Shown: in pieces, positions 1-6,326 of the stretch
Numbering within the stretch: the first letter of the stretch is position 1
Layout of the letters: each line of letters starts with the position of its first letter
Assembly: GCA_027075825.1 (NCBI GenBank)
Contig: JALSZZ010000337.1
Coordinates: forward strand, 1-7,695
Origin: Mariprofundaceae bacterium
Lineage (GTDB): Bacteria > Pseudomonadota > Zetaproteobacteria > Mariprofundales > Mariprofundaceae
Reading direction: 5' to 3'
DNA length: 7,695 nucleotides
Position numbers and translations under genes: made by a program
The notes under the pieces: model-generated
Told to the model about the DNA's origin: nothing
The model's input: only the letters and a program-made list of their open reading frames with translations
Database searches by the model: none

Positions 1-181
1 GCGGATCAATCAGCCAGCAGCAACCATTGCCGTAGGCCTGAAGCAGGGCGAACTCCGGGTAATAGGTTGTTTCGCGATGAAATTCCGTATCAATGCAGAT
101 CACCCTGCATTGCGCCAGTTGCTGAGTACAGGTGTGCAGTAATTCAGGGGTATCAACGTAGCGGGTATCACACTCGGCCAT
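1..181 (-). CDS. rnd: Ribonuclease D, N-terminal part (cut by window edge)
   Basis: Sixty codons are visible from ATG at 181-179, reading leftward off the window. RNase D is a DEDD-family 3'-5' exoribonuclease that trims the 3' ends of tRNA precursors and other structured RNAs in the cytoplasm. The fragment contains the first exonuclease motif, IDTEFHRETTYYPEFALLQ, at about residues 30-48, with the metal-binding D31 and E33. This Asp-x-Glu block followed by a Thr-Tyr-Tyr-Pro segment is characteristic of RNase D. The start is supported by AGGAG about 9 bases upstream. It overlaps the end of the preceding yihY-like gene by 14 bases, so it is probably translated from the same mRNA and coupled to it. 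The remaining DEDD motifs and the HRDC domain would lie outside the window. Confidence 0.9.
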   Translation of the reverse strand, partial: MAECDTRYVDTPELLHTCTQQLAQCRVICIDTEFHRETTYYPEFALLQAYGNGCCWLIDP

Positions 182-1526
182 CGGCAGTTTTCTCCTGTGA
201 GGGGGGTATCCGGGAAAGTAAATCCTGCAGGGTAACAGCGCCAGCGGTTTCGTGGCATTGTGGCTGCTGATGCGCCTGCAACTCCTGTAGGCGCTGGCTC
301 AGCGGATGATCGCTATAAGCATTGGGAATATCAATCGCTGGCGGAATAATGATGTCGCAGATTTCCCGCAATGTCAGCGAGGCCGGATTACGGGCCAGCA
401 GCCAGGCATCGTCCGGTTCACTGAGCCGGCGAAGCAGGTGTTTTTCTTCCAGTTCGCCAAGCCAGTGTTGTAGCAGTGAGGAAGGCAGATCCGTCTCCCT
501 GCCCAGTTCGCTCAGGCGTAACGGCTTGCCCAGTTGCAGGGCCTGGGCAGCGCGCATGACGATCAGGTGCTGATAAAAATGGCGAACACCGGGGCGGGTC
601 AGCCAGTTGGCGCAACGCCGGGATGCTTCCGGGTGTTGCAGGCAGAAAGCCATTTCAGCGCCGACTAACACGATGACCCACACCAGATAAATCCACAGTA
701 ACAGCAGTGGCAGGGTGGCCAGTACGCCGTAGATATTTTCGTAATTATCAGCCATTTTTCGTACATAAAAGGTGAAGCCATATTTGCTCAGTTCAAAGAG
801 CGCGCCTGCCAGCAAGCCACCAAAAATGGCATGTGACAGCGGTACATTGGTGTTGGGCAACAGTTTGTACAAGGCGGTCATGCCAGCGCTGGAAATCAGC
901 CAGGGCAGTAAAAAGGGGATGTGCCGGATATTGGAAGCGCCAGCGGCCATGCCTTGCAATACCGGCAAGGCAGCAAAGTACGAAGTGATCGACATGGAGA
1001 TGGCAATCAACACGGGTGAAAGCGTCAGCAAGGACCAGAAAACAAAGAAACGGGAGAGTAGCGGGCGGGCTGTTGGTACGCGCCAGATGTCGTTAAAAGC
1101 TTCCTCAACCGTCGTTAACAGGGCGGTGACGGTGATCAGCAGGCCAACCACGCCAAATGCCGACAGTGCGCCGGATTTTCCTGTGACGGAACCCAGATAA
1201 TCTTTCAGTGCATCCTGACTTGCCGGTATGAGGAACTGTAAGCCCCAGTTGAGGACGCGGCTGGCCGTAGCTTCAAAAACCGGAAAGCTGGAGAAAATGG
1301 AAAAACACAGTACCAGCAGTGGCACCATGGCCAACAGGCTGGCATAGGCCAGCGCAGATGCGCGCTGGATGCAGCGATCTTCGACAAAGCGGCGAACCAC
1401 CTGCCACAGCAGCCGCAACAAGGCAGACGCATAACGCCACAAGGCTGGCAGCGAGGCAATATCAGCGGCATCCATATCCATGATCCGCTGTATTTCCTTG
1501 CGGGCGTTTTTGATGCCTTCGATCAC
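168..1526 (-). CDS. yihY: YihY/BrkB family inner-membrane protein with C-terminal winged-helix-like tail
   Basis: A protein of 452 aa if the GTG at 1526 is used. An ATG at 1481, with AAGGAA about 12 bases before it, would give 437 aa and is a fair alternative. The family signature RASALAYASLLAMVPLL is at about residues 55-71. Six hydrophobic segments are visible at about 57-82, 119-141, 160-186, 203-224, 230-253 and 265-292, with the conserved FNDIW after the second. Residues about 315-385 form a soluble helical region resembling a winged helix, as in the longer beta/gammaproteobacterial members. The molecular role of the family is not settled: it was once mis-assigned as ribonuclease BN, and it is not that enzyme. 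The gene starts 6 bases after the bolA-like stop and overlaps the rnd start, so it is an internal operon gene. Confidence 0.9.
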   Translation of the reverse strand: MIEGIKNARKEIQRIMDMDAADIASLPALWRYASALLRLLWQVVRRFVEDRCIQRASALAYASLLAMVPLLVLCFSIFSSFPVFEATASRVLNWGLQFLIPASQDALKDYLGSVTGKSGALSAFGVVGLLITVTALLTTVEEAFNDIWRVPTARPLLSRFFVFWSLLTLSPVLIAISMSITSYFAALPVLQGMAAGASNIRHIPFLLPWLISSAGMTALYKLLPNTNVPLSHAIFGGLLAGALFELSKYGFTFYVRKMADNYENIYGVLATLPLLLLWIYLVWVIVLVGAEMAFCLQHPEASRRCANWLTRPGVRHFYQHLIVMRAAQALQLGKPLRLSELGRETDLPSSLLQHWLGELEEKHLLRRLSEPDDAWLLARNPASLTLREICDIIIPPAIDIPNAYSDHPLSQRLQELQAHQQPQCHETAGAVTLQDLLSRIPPSQEKTADGRV

Positions 1527-1532
1527 GCGGGC

Positions 1533-1817
1533 TTATTGCTCCGGGAAGCGCAGGCTAAGCGCATGGATCACCGGCCCGTACAGATCGCTGATAGCATGCT
1601 GAATGGCGCGGTGTCTGGCAAGCCGGGGCAGGGCATCCAGCGAAGCGGCGCGAATGCTGACGATGTAATGGCCGCCGCCCTGCTCACGGGCACCGGCATG
1701 ACCGGCGTGTTTCCAGGATTCGTCTTCGATGTGCAGCAAGGAAGGCGAGAATGATGCTTCCAGTCGCTGTTGCAGCATCTGCAGGCGTTCTTCCGCCGTC
1801 AGTGCGGTGTGATTCAT
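1533..1817 (-). CDS. BolA family protein
   Basis: A 94-aa protein, normal for the family. BolA proteins form [2Fe-2S]-bridged complexes with monothiol glutaredoxins and have a KH-like fold; several also influence transcription. The diagnostic segment EDESWKHAGHAGA lies at residues 31-43 and is followed by GGGHYIV. The C-terminal helix contains RHRAI (68-72, H69 being the usual conserved histidine) and ends in a LYGPVIHALSLR strand. I chose the ATG at 1817 because it has AGGAAG at suitable distance and overlaps the yhbY stop as ATGA; the longer reading from 1895 runs through yhbY in another frame. The conserved HAGH pattern suggests the BolA proper rather than the IbaG/YrbA subgroup, but I assign no symbol. 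Confidence 0.92.
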   Translation of the reverse strand: MNHTALTAEERLQMLQQRLEASFSPSLLHIEDESWKHAGHAGAREQGGGHYIVSIRAASLDALPRLARHRAIQHAISDLYGPVIHALSLRFPEQ

Positions 1818-2092
1818 GTGTCTTCCTGGCGTTTGCGGTAGAGAATGAACACCTTGCCAATGTGACCAACGAGTTCTGCTGATGTTTGTTCGCAAAGCAA
1901 TTTAGCCAGAACCTTGCGTACAGTTCTGTCATTGGCCTGGATGTGTACCTTGATCAGTTCGTGATAGCTAAGCGACACCCCTGTTTCAAGGAGTACAGCC
2001 CGGTTCAGGCCTTGTTGACCGATGCGAACAACAGGCTTGAGATGATGAGCGCGAGCTTTAAGTTCACGGCGTTGTTTACTGTTTAATGGCAT
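1814..2092 (-). CDS. yhbY: YhbY family ribosome-associated RNA-binding protein (CRM domain)
   Basis: A 92-aa single-domain CRS1/YhbY (CRM) protein with an IF3-C-like, KH-like fold. Members bind pre-50S particles and help ribosome assembly. The N-terminus MPLNSKQRRELKARAHHLKP (residues 1-20) is typical, and the conserved loop IGQQGL (about 24-29) corresponds to the GxxG-like RNA-contact loop. The helix ELIKVHI and the C-terminal strand VGHIGKVFILYR are also typical. The ATG at 2092 is preferred over the upstream ATG at 2152 because family members begin MxLxxxQRxxLKxxAH and AAAGGAA precedes it. It is the first gene of the visible minus-strand operon and its stop overlaps the next start (ATGA), implying translational coupling. 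In many proteobacteria yhbY sits beside rlmE-ftsH; that neighbour is not seen here. Confidence 0.93.
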   Translation of the reverse strand: MPLNSKQRRELKARAHHLKPVVRIGQQGLNRAVLLETGVSLSYHELIKVHIQANDRTVRKVLAKLLCEQTSAELVGHIGKVFILYRKRQEDT

Positions 2093-2193
2093 ATTGCCCG
2101 ATTCCTTTGAAAAAGGCCGCAGGCTAGGCGATGCGGGTATTTCAGTCCACATTGCACCAGAAATCTTCTGTCGTTGTTGTCAGGGATGATATT

Positions 2194-2215
2194 CGTTTGG
2201 GGTGCGACCCAAACG
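2194..2215. repeat. Perfect 8-bp inverted repeat, 6-base loop
   Basis: CGTTTGGG at 2194-2201 pairs exactly with CCCAAACG at 2208-2215 around GTGCGA. It lies in the 208-base gap between yhbY and the membrane-protein gene. There is no T-run on either side, so it does not look like an ordinary intrinsic terminator. It could be an operator or an mRNA hairpin in the yhbY leader. The first half of the right-hand arm is followed by a small direct repeat (CGCAGGT at 2214-2220 and again at 2224-2230). Nothing else was recognised in 2093-2300. Confidence 0.5.
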
Positions 2216-2287
2216 CAGGTTCTCGCAGGTTGCGTCCGACCCGGGGCAGCAATGATGACAGAGGGTGGCCTCCGAATCCACTGCAGG

Positions 2288-2317
2288 CTGACTTCACCAG
2301 TCAGGCGCCGGTGCGCC
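2288..2317. repeat. Two adjacent hairpins over the stop codon of the membrane-protein gene
   Basis: CTGACT (2288-2293) pairs with AGTCAG (2299-2304) around TCACC, and GGCGC (2304-2308) pairs with GCGCC (2313-2317) around CGGT. The first covers the TGA stop of the minus-strand gene at 2301-2303. Neither is followed by a T-run, so if they act in 3'-end formation or mRNA protection it is not as a classical intrinsic terminator. Function is inferred only. Confidence 0.35.
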
Positions 2318-2696
2318 TTATCCTGATCCGGTGTATGGCGGCGATGAACAGGCCGCAAAAGAACAACATCAGCGTGAATGGCAGCACCACGGCTAGCAGG
2401 GAAACACCGAGAAACCAAAGGGCAAGCGCTCCACATAACGGAAAGAACAGACTAAATCCGGCAGTGCCAAAGCAAACAAGGTACCATCTGCCCCCATACA
2501 TTAAAACAGCCGACATGAACAGCGGGAAAAAGGCGGGAATCAGTGAGACATACACATCCACGTAAAGAAACAGGCAGATGCATTGTGCAATGATGATGAT
2601 GATTGTCCAGACGACGAAAAACATGCTGATACGGGGTGTCGGATCGCTGGCTGAATCATCCACTTCTGGTGTTTGTTTTTTGATCATATCCTGCAT
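2301..2696 (-). CDS. Unknown four-helix membrane protein (likely C-terminal part of a split gene)
   Basis: I do not recognise this protein. From the first in-frame ATG it is 131 aa: a short hydrophilic N-terminus rich in Asp/Ser/Pro, then four hydrophobic segments at about 24-45, 48-67, 72-94 and 99-122, and a basic tail RIRIRRTG. The inner-membrane location follows from the helices. The ATG at 2696 has no convincing ribosome binding site. The reading frame stays open upstream to a TGA at 2826-2828, and that extra stretch reads like protein (it includes YERKLYTALFYESDELLL and LDPQRFLRLKQACDTM) but has no ATG, GTG or TTG. The simplest view is that this is the C-terminal part of a gene whose start is the signal-peptide ORF at 2958, separated by a frameshift between about 2803 and 2828. 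It may still be expressed alone from an internal start. Confidence 0.6.
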   Translation of the reverse strand: MQDMIKKQTPEVDDSASDPTPRISMFFVVWTIIIIIAQCICLFLYVDVYVSLIPAFFPLFMSAVLMYGGRWYLVCFGTAGFSLFFPLCGALALWFLGVSLLAVVLPFTLMLFFCGLFIAAIHRIRIRRTGA

Positions 2697-2802
2697 GGTA
2701 TCGCAGGCTTGTTTCAGGCGGAGAAAACGCTGAGGGTCGAGCTTGTTTTTTGTCAGTAGCAGTTCATCGCTCTCATAAAACAGGGCGGTATACAGTTTGC
2801 GC

Positions 2803-2958
2803 TCATATACGTTGAGCTGGCAGGTTCACTTTCCCGGTTCTTTGACAAACAATGCGTTCATCCGGGCCCCACGATGGCGGACGGGAAATATAAGGCACCG
2901 CTTCTCCCGGAGCAGGCATGGCAAGCAGCACAAACAGCAAGCATATCATGTGCATCAT
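2803..2958 (-). CDS. Signal-peptide ORF, 51 aa (likely N-terminal part of the split membrane-protein gene)
   Basis: This short reading frame starts at ATG 2958 (a second ATG follows at once) with an excellent AAGGAG about 8 bases upstream. It encodes a clear secretion signal, MMHMICLLFVLLAMPAPGEA, with likely cleavage near residue 20, then a short mature stretch with PPSWGPDERIVCQR and a stop at 2805-2803. The strong start belongs to a gene, yet 51 aa ending just where a different frame becomes coding-like suggests a frameshift. Moving +1 in the overlap (about 2803-2828) would join it to the downstream piece and give a protein of roughly 217-218 aa: signal peptide, an extracytoplasmic domain of about 100 aa, and four membrane helices. 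Otherwise it is a stand-alone small secreted peptide. Confidence 0.55.
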   Translation of the reverse strand: MMHMICLLFVLLAMPAPGEAVPYISRPPSWGPDERIVCQRTGKVNLPAQRI

Positions 2959-3007
2959 CGTTCCGCTCCTTTCAGAAATTGCGAGTCAGCATTTCCGAAT
3001 TACGCTG

Positions 3008-3037
3008 TTGACGGTTTGCGTTTTTGGCCCCGATATT
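3008..3037 (+). promoter_or_regulatory. Candidate sigma-70 promoter for the 89-aa protein gene
   Basis: TTGACG at 3008-3013 (five of six consensus bases) and GATATT at 3032-3037 (four of six), with an 18-base spacer, lie about 70 bases before the ATG at 3106. It overlaps the candidate promoter on the other strand. Confidence 0.35.
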
Positions 3038-3061
3038 ACGCCTTGCCAGGATGTTACACAA
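3033..3061 (-). promoter_or_regulatory. Candidate sigma-70 promoter for the signal-peptide/membrane gene
   Basis: On the minus strand TTGTGT (3061-3056) and TAATAT (3038-3033) are separated by 17 bases. The predicted transcript would have a leader of roughly 70 bases before the ATG at 2958. The match is moderate. Confidence 0.28.
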
Positions 3062-3105
3062 CAGCTCTACTTTGCTCAGTATCCCGCTCTCCATGGAGGC
3101 ATCAC

Positions 3106-3375
3106 ATGAACAGAACCCCTGACTACCAAAATCCGTCATTTGACAGCATGACTGACTGGTTTGCTGCCATGTCCGGGCGTGACCTGCTGTTTCATCCCGA
3201 TGACCCGGCGGAAAGTATTGTCGATATTGCTACAGGTGAAGCTATCTTCACAGCCGATGAAGCCTGCAAGGCAGATGCTATCCTGAATGCGATGTTCAGC
3301 CATTTTGGTGAACAGGTCTACGAAGCAGCATACCCGTTTTTTATGGAACGCATGGTTCCCGCTCCGAAAGGTTAA
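3106..3375 (+). CDS. Small acidic protein of unknown function, 89 aa
   Basis: I do not recognise a family. The ATG at 3106 is chosen because GGAGG stands 6 bases before it and the protein becomes regular there; the open frame upstream to 2797 has odd composition and runs through the divergent gene's start region. The protein is acidic with no signal peptide or membrane segment. The N-terminal half has DYQNPSFDSMTDWFAAMSGR, then HPDDPAESIVDIATGEAIFT. The C-terminal half looks helical and hydrophobic-patterned (KADAILNAMFSHFGEQVYEA). It is probably cytoplasmic and globular. It stands alone on the plus strand, divergent from the membrane-protein gene and convergent with the restriction endonuclease gene, whose stop is only 19 bases away; I see no terminator between them. 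Confidence 0.7.
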   Translation: MNRTPDYQNPSFDSMTDWFAAMSGRDLLFHPDDPAESIVDIATGEAIFTADEACKADAILNAMFSHFGEQVYEAAYPFFMERMVPAPKG

Positions 3376-3394
3376 TTGTCAGCTTTGTGTTCGT

Positions 3395-4509
3395 TCATCT
3401 ACAGCATGTTCTGGTTTCGACAATAAACTTTTCCAGTGTTTGCAGAGAGGGGCGGGCTGATGCCGGAAAATGCACATGTAATTTTCTGGGTATAACCAGG
3501 CAAACATTTGCTTTTTGCATTTCATCGAACTGATTTTCAGAAATTCCGTGCTGAAGCGTCAGCAGGTGCTTCTTTTCAATGCGGCTTGCTTCGTTCAGAA
3601 TCTGTCGCCAGCGATCTTTGCAGGTAGTTTTGGCAGCGAGCATTCTAAGCTTGCTGTCCGGCCAGGAGGGGTTTCGATAAGCATCAACGGATGGAAATAA
3701 AAAGTCCGGCTTTTTCTTTGCCTCAGAAGTTTCCCCGTGGGAATGAGGCAGCTTTTCCTCTGTGAATATTGCTTTCAGGTGAAGTTCCAGTGATCTTCCT
3801 GCTCTGCTTTTTCCACGCTGTAAAAAAGGGCTGTTTCGCAATCCCGACGGATTAACAACCGGTTGTCCGGACTGTCGTTTTTTGCCGGGCACATGTTGAG
3901 CGCGGCCTCGACTAACGTCTGGCCAGAAGGAAATTTTATCCGCCATTCGGCAGGAATATCTGACGTATCAATGATGCATGACTTCTTATCCGATCGCGGT
4001 GTAATATCTTCTGCAGAAGAGTTTCCTCCCGCAGGGCTATACAGTATGCCTTCACCAGGCTCTATCAGCCCGATTCTGTTTTCAACGGCGATTTCTTCTT
4101 TTTCTGACTGACAAATCCATATCATCGCATCGGTGGCATTTGCGCCGGACGTTTCAATGAGGAAGGCTAACAGGATAATCGCGCCGGTCTGGTCTGGCTG
4201 TAATACTCTGGCTGGCCTGTTCCACTGCGTAATTCTGCTCTCATTGCGCGTTTTATCATTGTACCAGACTGCTCTTAGCGAACGTTTCTCGTTACATGAT
4301 TTAATTTCAGCAGAAAACCATGCGTCCGGATTTCTGCGTTCCGGCTTCGCCATATCGGGAAAAAGTTGCCAGAGAAAGTGCTTAGGGACGTAAACACCTG
4401 CCTGGTGGCTGTTTGTTGCTCCGGAATCATTGGCAGACAGGCGTTTTACATACCAGCGCCAGCGATTATCCGATACCTGATCCATCATTTCTTCAATTGC
4501 ACTGGCCAT
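3395..4509 (-). pseudogene. EcoRII-family type II restriction endonuclease, frameshifted between its two domains
   Basis: Reading from ATG 4509 (AGGAG just upstream, 3 bases after the vsr stop) gives the EcoRII N-terminal effector/DNA-binding domain for 234 residues, then ten wrong-frame residues and a stop at 3777-3775. The C-terminal catalytic domain continues in the -1 frame from about 3808 to the stop at 3397-3395. A -1 step at GTG-GAA-AAA|AGC, over A5 at 3808-3812, rebuilds EKSRAGRSLELHLKAIF and a 371-aa protein, somewhat shorter than EcoRII (about 400). In that product KPDFLFP carries D269, followed by Y278, then LAAKTTCKDRWRQILNEA with K294, K298 and E307. Their mutual spacing matches the catalytic D, Y, K, K and E of EcoRII as I recall them, so the nuclease core itself looks intact. 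The expected action is cutting unmethylated CCWGG, with the N-terminal domain imposing autoinhibition and a two-site requirement. As written the gene makes only the N-terminal domain. Decay, sequencing error or real slippage all remain possible. Confidence 0.88.
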
Positions 4510-4512
4510 AAG

Positions 4513-4968
4513 TCACTCCTCGCCCTGAATGATCAGACTGCTTGTGCCCTGTTTAATCCATTCACTTATGGTTTCTGTTAATTCGTCCTGATCCAGGCGG
4601 TATTTTCCTTTCAGTCCACATTCCCATATGGTAAGTACGCGCCAGCCATTTTGCTCAAGTTGTGCAATGACTGAGGCATCTCGTTCTCTGTTTCCCTCAA
4701 TCTTTTTGCGCCAGAAGCTCTCCCTGGTCGCAGGCCATTTGAACAGATGACAGCTGTGCCCGTGCCAGAAGCATCCATGAATAAAAATAACAGCTTTGTA
4801 TTTTGGCAATACCATGTCTGGCTTACCGGCAAGTCGTTTATCATGCAGACGATATCGGTAGCCTCTGCTGTGTAAAGCTTTTCGAATCAACATCTCCGGC
4901 CCGGTATCTCTGCCTGAAATTGCTGCCATATTTTTACTGCGTATGGCTTTGTTGTGGACATCTGCCAT
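4513..4968 (-). CDS. vsr: Very short patch repair (Vsr) mismatch endonuclease
   Basis: A 151-aa protein, close to the usual Vsr length. Vsr nicks 5' of the T in T:G mismatches that arise when 5-methylcytosine in CCWGG deaminates, starting very-short-patch repair with DNA polymerase I and ligase. The start [17 protein letters not shown] is typical. E25, the catalytic D51 in AGKPDMVLP, H64 and H69 in IHGCFWHGHSCH, and the zinc ligands C66, H71, C73 and C117 all fall at the numbers I recall for the E. coli enzyme. The block WPATRESFWRKKIEGNRERD is also family-specific. The gene is intact. Its ATG overlaps the methyltransferase stop by one base (TGATG), so it is translationally coupled to the enzyme whose mutagenic side effect it repairs, and it lies between M and R. 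Confidence 0.97.
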   Translation of the reverse strand: MADVHNKAIRSKNMAAISGRDTGPEMLIRKALHSRGYRYRLHDKRLAGKPDMVLPKYKAVIFIHGCFWHGHSCHLFKWPATRESFWRKKIEGNRERDASVIAQLEQNGWRVLTIWECGLKGKYRLDQDELTETISEWIKQGTSSLIIQGEE

Positions 4969-6233
4969 CAGGCTGCCTGGTTTCGCCTGCTATTCCTGTG
5001 TGTTTTAATCATCGCCATAACGAATGGCTTCATGATACGGGCAATTTCTGAAATAACAGGTACAACCACCGAATTGCCAAATTGCCTGTATGCCTGCGTA
5101 TCAGAAACGGGAATCACAAAGTTATCCGGGTATCCCATCAGCCGGGCACATTCTCTGGGGGTGAGACGGCGGGGGTTACGCCTTGTTCCCCGGCTGACCA
5201 GAATTTCAGAGCCATCCTTGTAATAGCGCGCCGACAATGTGCGGGCGGCATCATCCGGGCCAACCATGCCAAAGCCAAAACCATTGCCTTTCGCCTTGTG
5301 TTTAGCTGCATAGTTTTGCAAATAAGACCAGAGTTTATCACTCAGTATATATTTTTCGTTAACAGTGCCGCCATTGTTAGTGATATAGCCTTTAGCGATA
5401 TCAAAGGCATTGTTTTCCGAGCCATCTTCCGGATGTAAAATATCACGCATGGTGCGGGCTGAAGGATCAGGTCGGGCGAATGTATCCCACAGGAAGGGGA
5501 CAGGTTCTCTGAAGCCAACGATGTAGATTCTTTCCCTGTGCTGGGGCACGAAGCCTTTGGCATCAATGACCAGCGGGAAAATGGTATAGCCCAGGTCTTC
5601 TTCCAGCGTTTTCCTGATTACTCTGAAGGTATTTCCCTTATCGTGACTTTTCAGGTTTTTGACGTTCTCCAGTAAAAAAGCGGGCGGCTGTTTTATCCGG
5701 ATGATATTAGCGACATCAAAAAATAATGTTCCCTGTGCTTCACAGGCAAAGCCGTGGGAACGTCCCAGTGAATTCTTTTTTGAGACTCCGGCAATTGAAA
5801 AAGGCTGACAGGGAAAGCCTGCAAGAAGCACATCATGATCCGGAACTGAAAGCGGATCAACCTCTCTGATATCACCTGCCAGCGGATGATCGACAGAGAA
5901 ATTCCTGACATAGGTCTGCACGGCATATTTGTTCCATTCACTGGTAAACATACAGTGCCCGCCAGCCGATTCAAAACCCAGACGAATGCCGCCGATTCCG
6001 GCAAACAAATCAATGAATGTAAAATCTGAACGCCGTTCAGGCGGGCTCATGTTATCAAAAGGCAGCAGTTGTTGCAGGGCTGCAACAACGTAGGGTGGGG
6101 GGGAAGATTCTTTTGCTTCCCAGCGTTTGATTGTTCGGGTATCTACGCCAAGGTTTGCCGCAATTTCCTTCTGGGTGAGAAGTTTTCTGACTTCATATAA
6201 CACATCACAGCTAACAGACGATTTCGGCATCAT
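4968..6233 (-). CDS. dcm: DNA cytosine-5 methyltransferase, EcoRII/Dcm type (CCWGG), with N-terminal helix-turn-helix
   Basis: About 421 aa; it transfers methyl from S-adenosylmethionine to C5 of cytosine. Motifs appear in order: [11 protein letters not shown] (about 73-82); [13 protein letters not shown] with catalytic C142; VI, ENVKNL (189-194); [16 protein letters not shown] (231-242); target-recognition region about 250-350; [20 protein letters not shown] (355-372); [13 protein letters not shown]. The combination with Vsr and an EcoRII-type nuclease makes the inner C of CCWGG the likely target. Residues about 17-41 ([20 protein letters not shown]) form a helix-turn-helix; comparable N-terminal extensions in M.SsoII and M.EcoRII are reported to repress their own promoters. 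Two ATGs are adjacent: 6230 is better spaced from GGGAGG (5 bases) than 6233 (2 bases), so the protein may be 420 aa. First gene of the dcm-vsr-R operon. All motifs are intact. Confidence 0.97.
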   Translation of the reverse strand: MMPKSSVSCDVLYEVRKLLTQKEIAANLGVDTRTIKRWEAKESSPPPYVVAALQQLLPFDNMSPPERRSDFTFIDLFAGIGGIRLGFESAGGHCMFTSEWNKYAVQTYVRNFSVDHPLAGDIREVDPLSVPDHDVLLAGFPCQPFSIAGVSKKNSLGRSHGFACEAQGTLFFDVANIIRIKQPPAFLLENVKNLKSHDKGNTFRVIRKTLEEDLGYTIFPLVIDAKGFVPQHRERIYIVGFREPVPFLWDTFARPDPSARTMRDILHPEDGSENNAFDIAKGYITNNGGTVNEKYILSDKLWSYLQNYAAKHKAKGNGFGFGMVGPDDAARTLSARYYKDGSEILVSRGTRRNPRRLTPRECARLMGYPDNFVIPVSDTQAYRQFGNSVVVPVISEIARIMKPFVMAMIKTHRNSRRNQAA

Positions 6234-6254
6234 ATCCTCCCGGGAATATATGGG

Positions 6255-6265
6255 GACAATATGTC
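6255..6265. promoter_or_regulatory. Palindromic operator candidate over the methyltransferase -10 element
   Basis: GACA-ATA-TGTC (plus strand) is a perfect inverted repeat with 4-base arms. It covers the predicted -10 hexamer of the methyltransferase promoter and resembles in layout and core (GACA...TGTC) the regulatory site bound by the M.SsoII N-terminal domain, as I recall it. The likely binder is the helix-turn-helix of the adjacent methyltransferase, giving negative autoregulation. Confidence 0.45.
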
Positions 6266-6283
6266 AGAGGAATGCCCTGTCAA
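6256..6283 (-). promoter_or_regulatory. Promoter of the dcm-vsr-R operon
   Basis: On the minus strand a perfect -35, TTGACA (6283-6278), is followed after 16 bases by TATTGT (6261-6256), four of six to consensus. Transcription would begin near 6249, leaving a leader of only about 16-19 bases that is mostly the GGGAGG ribosome binding site. Confidence 0.55.
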
Positions 6284-6326
6284 TACAGGCCGGATATTGC
6301 GGTATATAGTCGCCGTCAGTCAGGCG

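Noticed and set aside
772..1200. Plus-strand 142-aa open frame inside the yihY-like gene
   Set aside because: Pure antisense shadow of the membrane helices; no ribosome binding site and no domain-like pattern.
2194..2260. Possible tRNA or rho-independent terminator in the gap before yhbY
   Set aside because: No cloverleaf, no GGTTCRA-type T-arm, and no T-run after the hairpin on either strand.
2083..2436. Minus-strand open frame of 117 aa covering the gap upstream of yhbY
   Set aside because: Arg/Pro/His-rich composition, no ribosome binding site, and it overlaps both yhbY's start and the membrane-protein gene in a different frame.
2797..3105. N-terminal extension of the 89-aa protein back to 2797
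   Set aside because: Composition is implausible, it is antisense to the signal-peptide ORF, and a strong GGAGG-ATG start exists at 3106.
3809..3946. Separate endonuclease start at ATG 3946
   Set aside because: The first 45 or so residues in that frame are the wrong-frame reading of the N-terminal domain; family similarity begins only after 3820, so the piece is a frameshift product, not its own gene.
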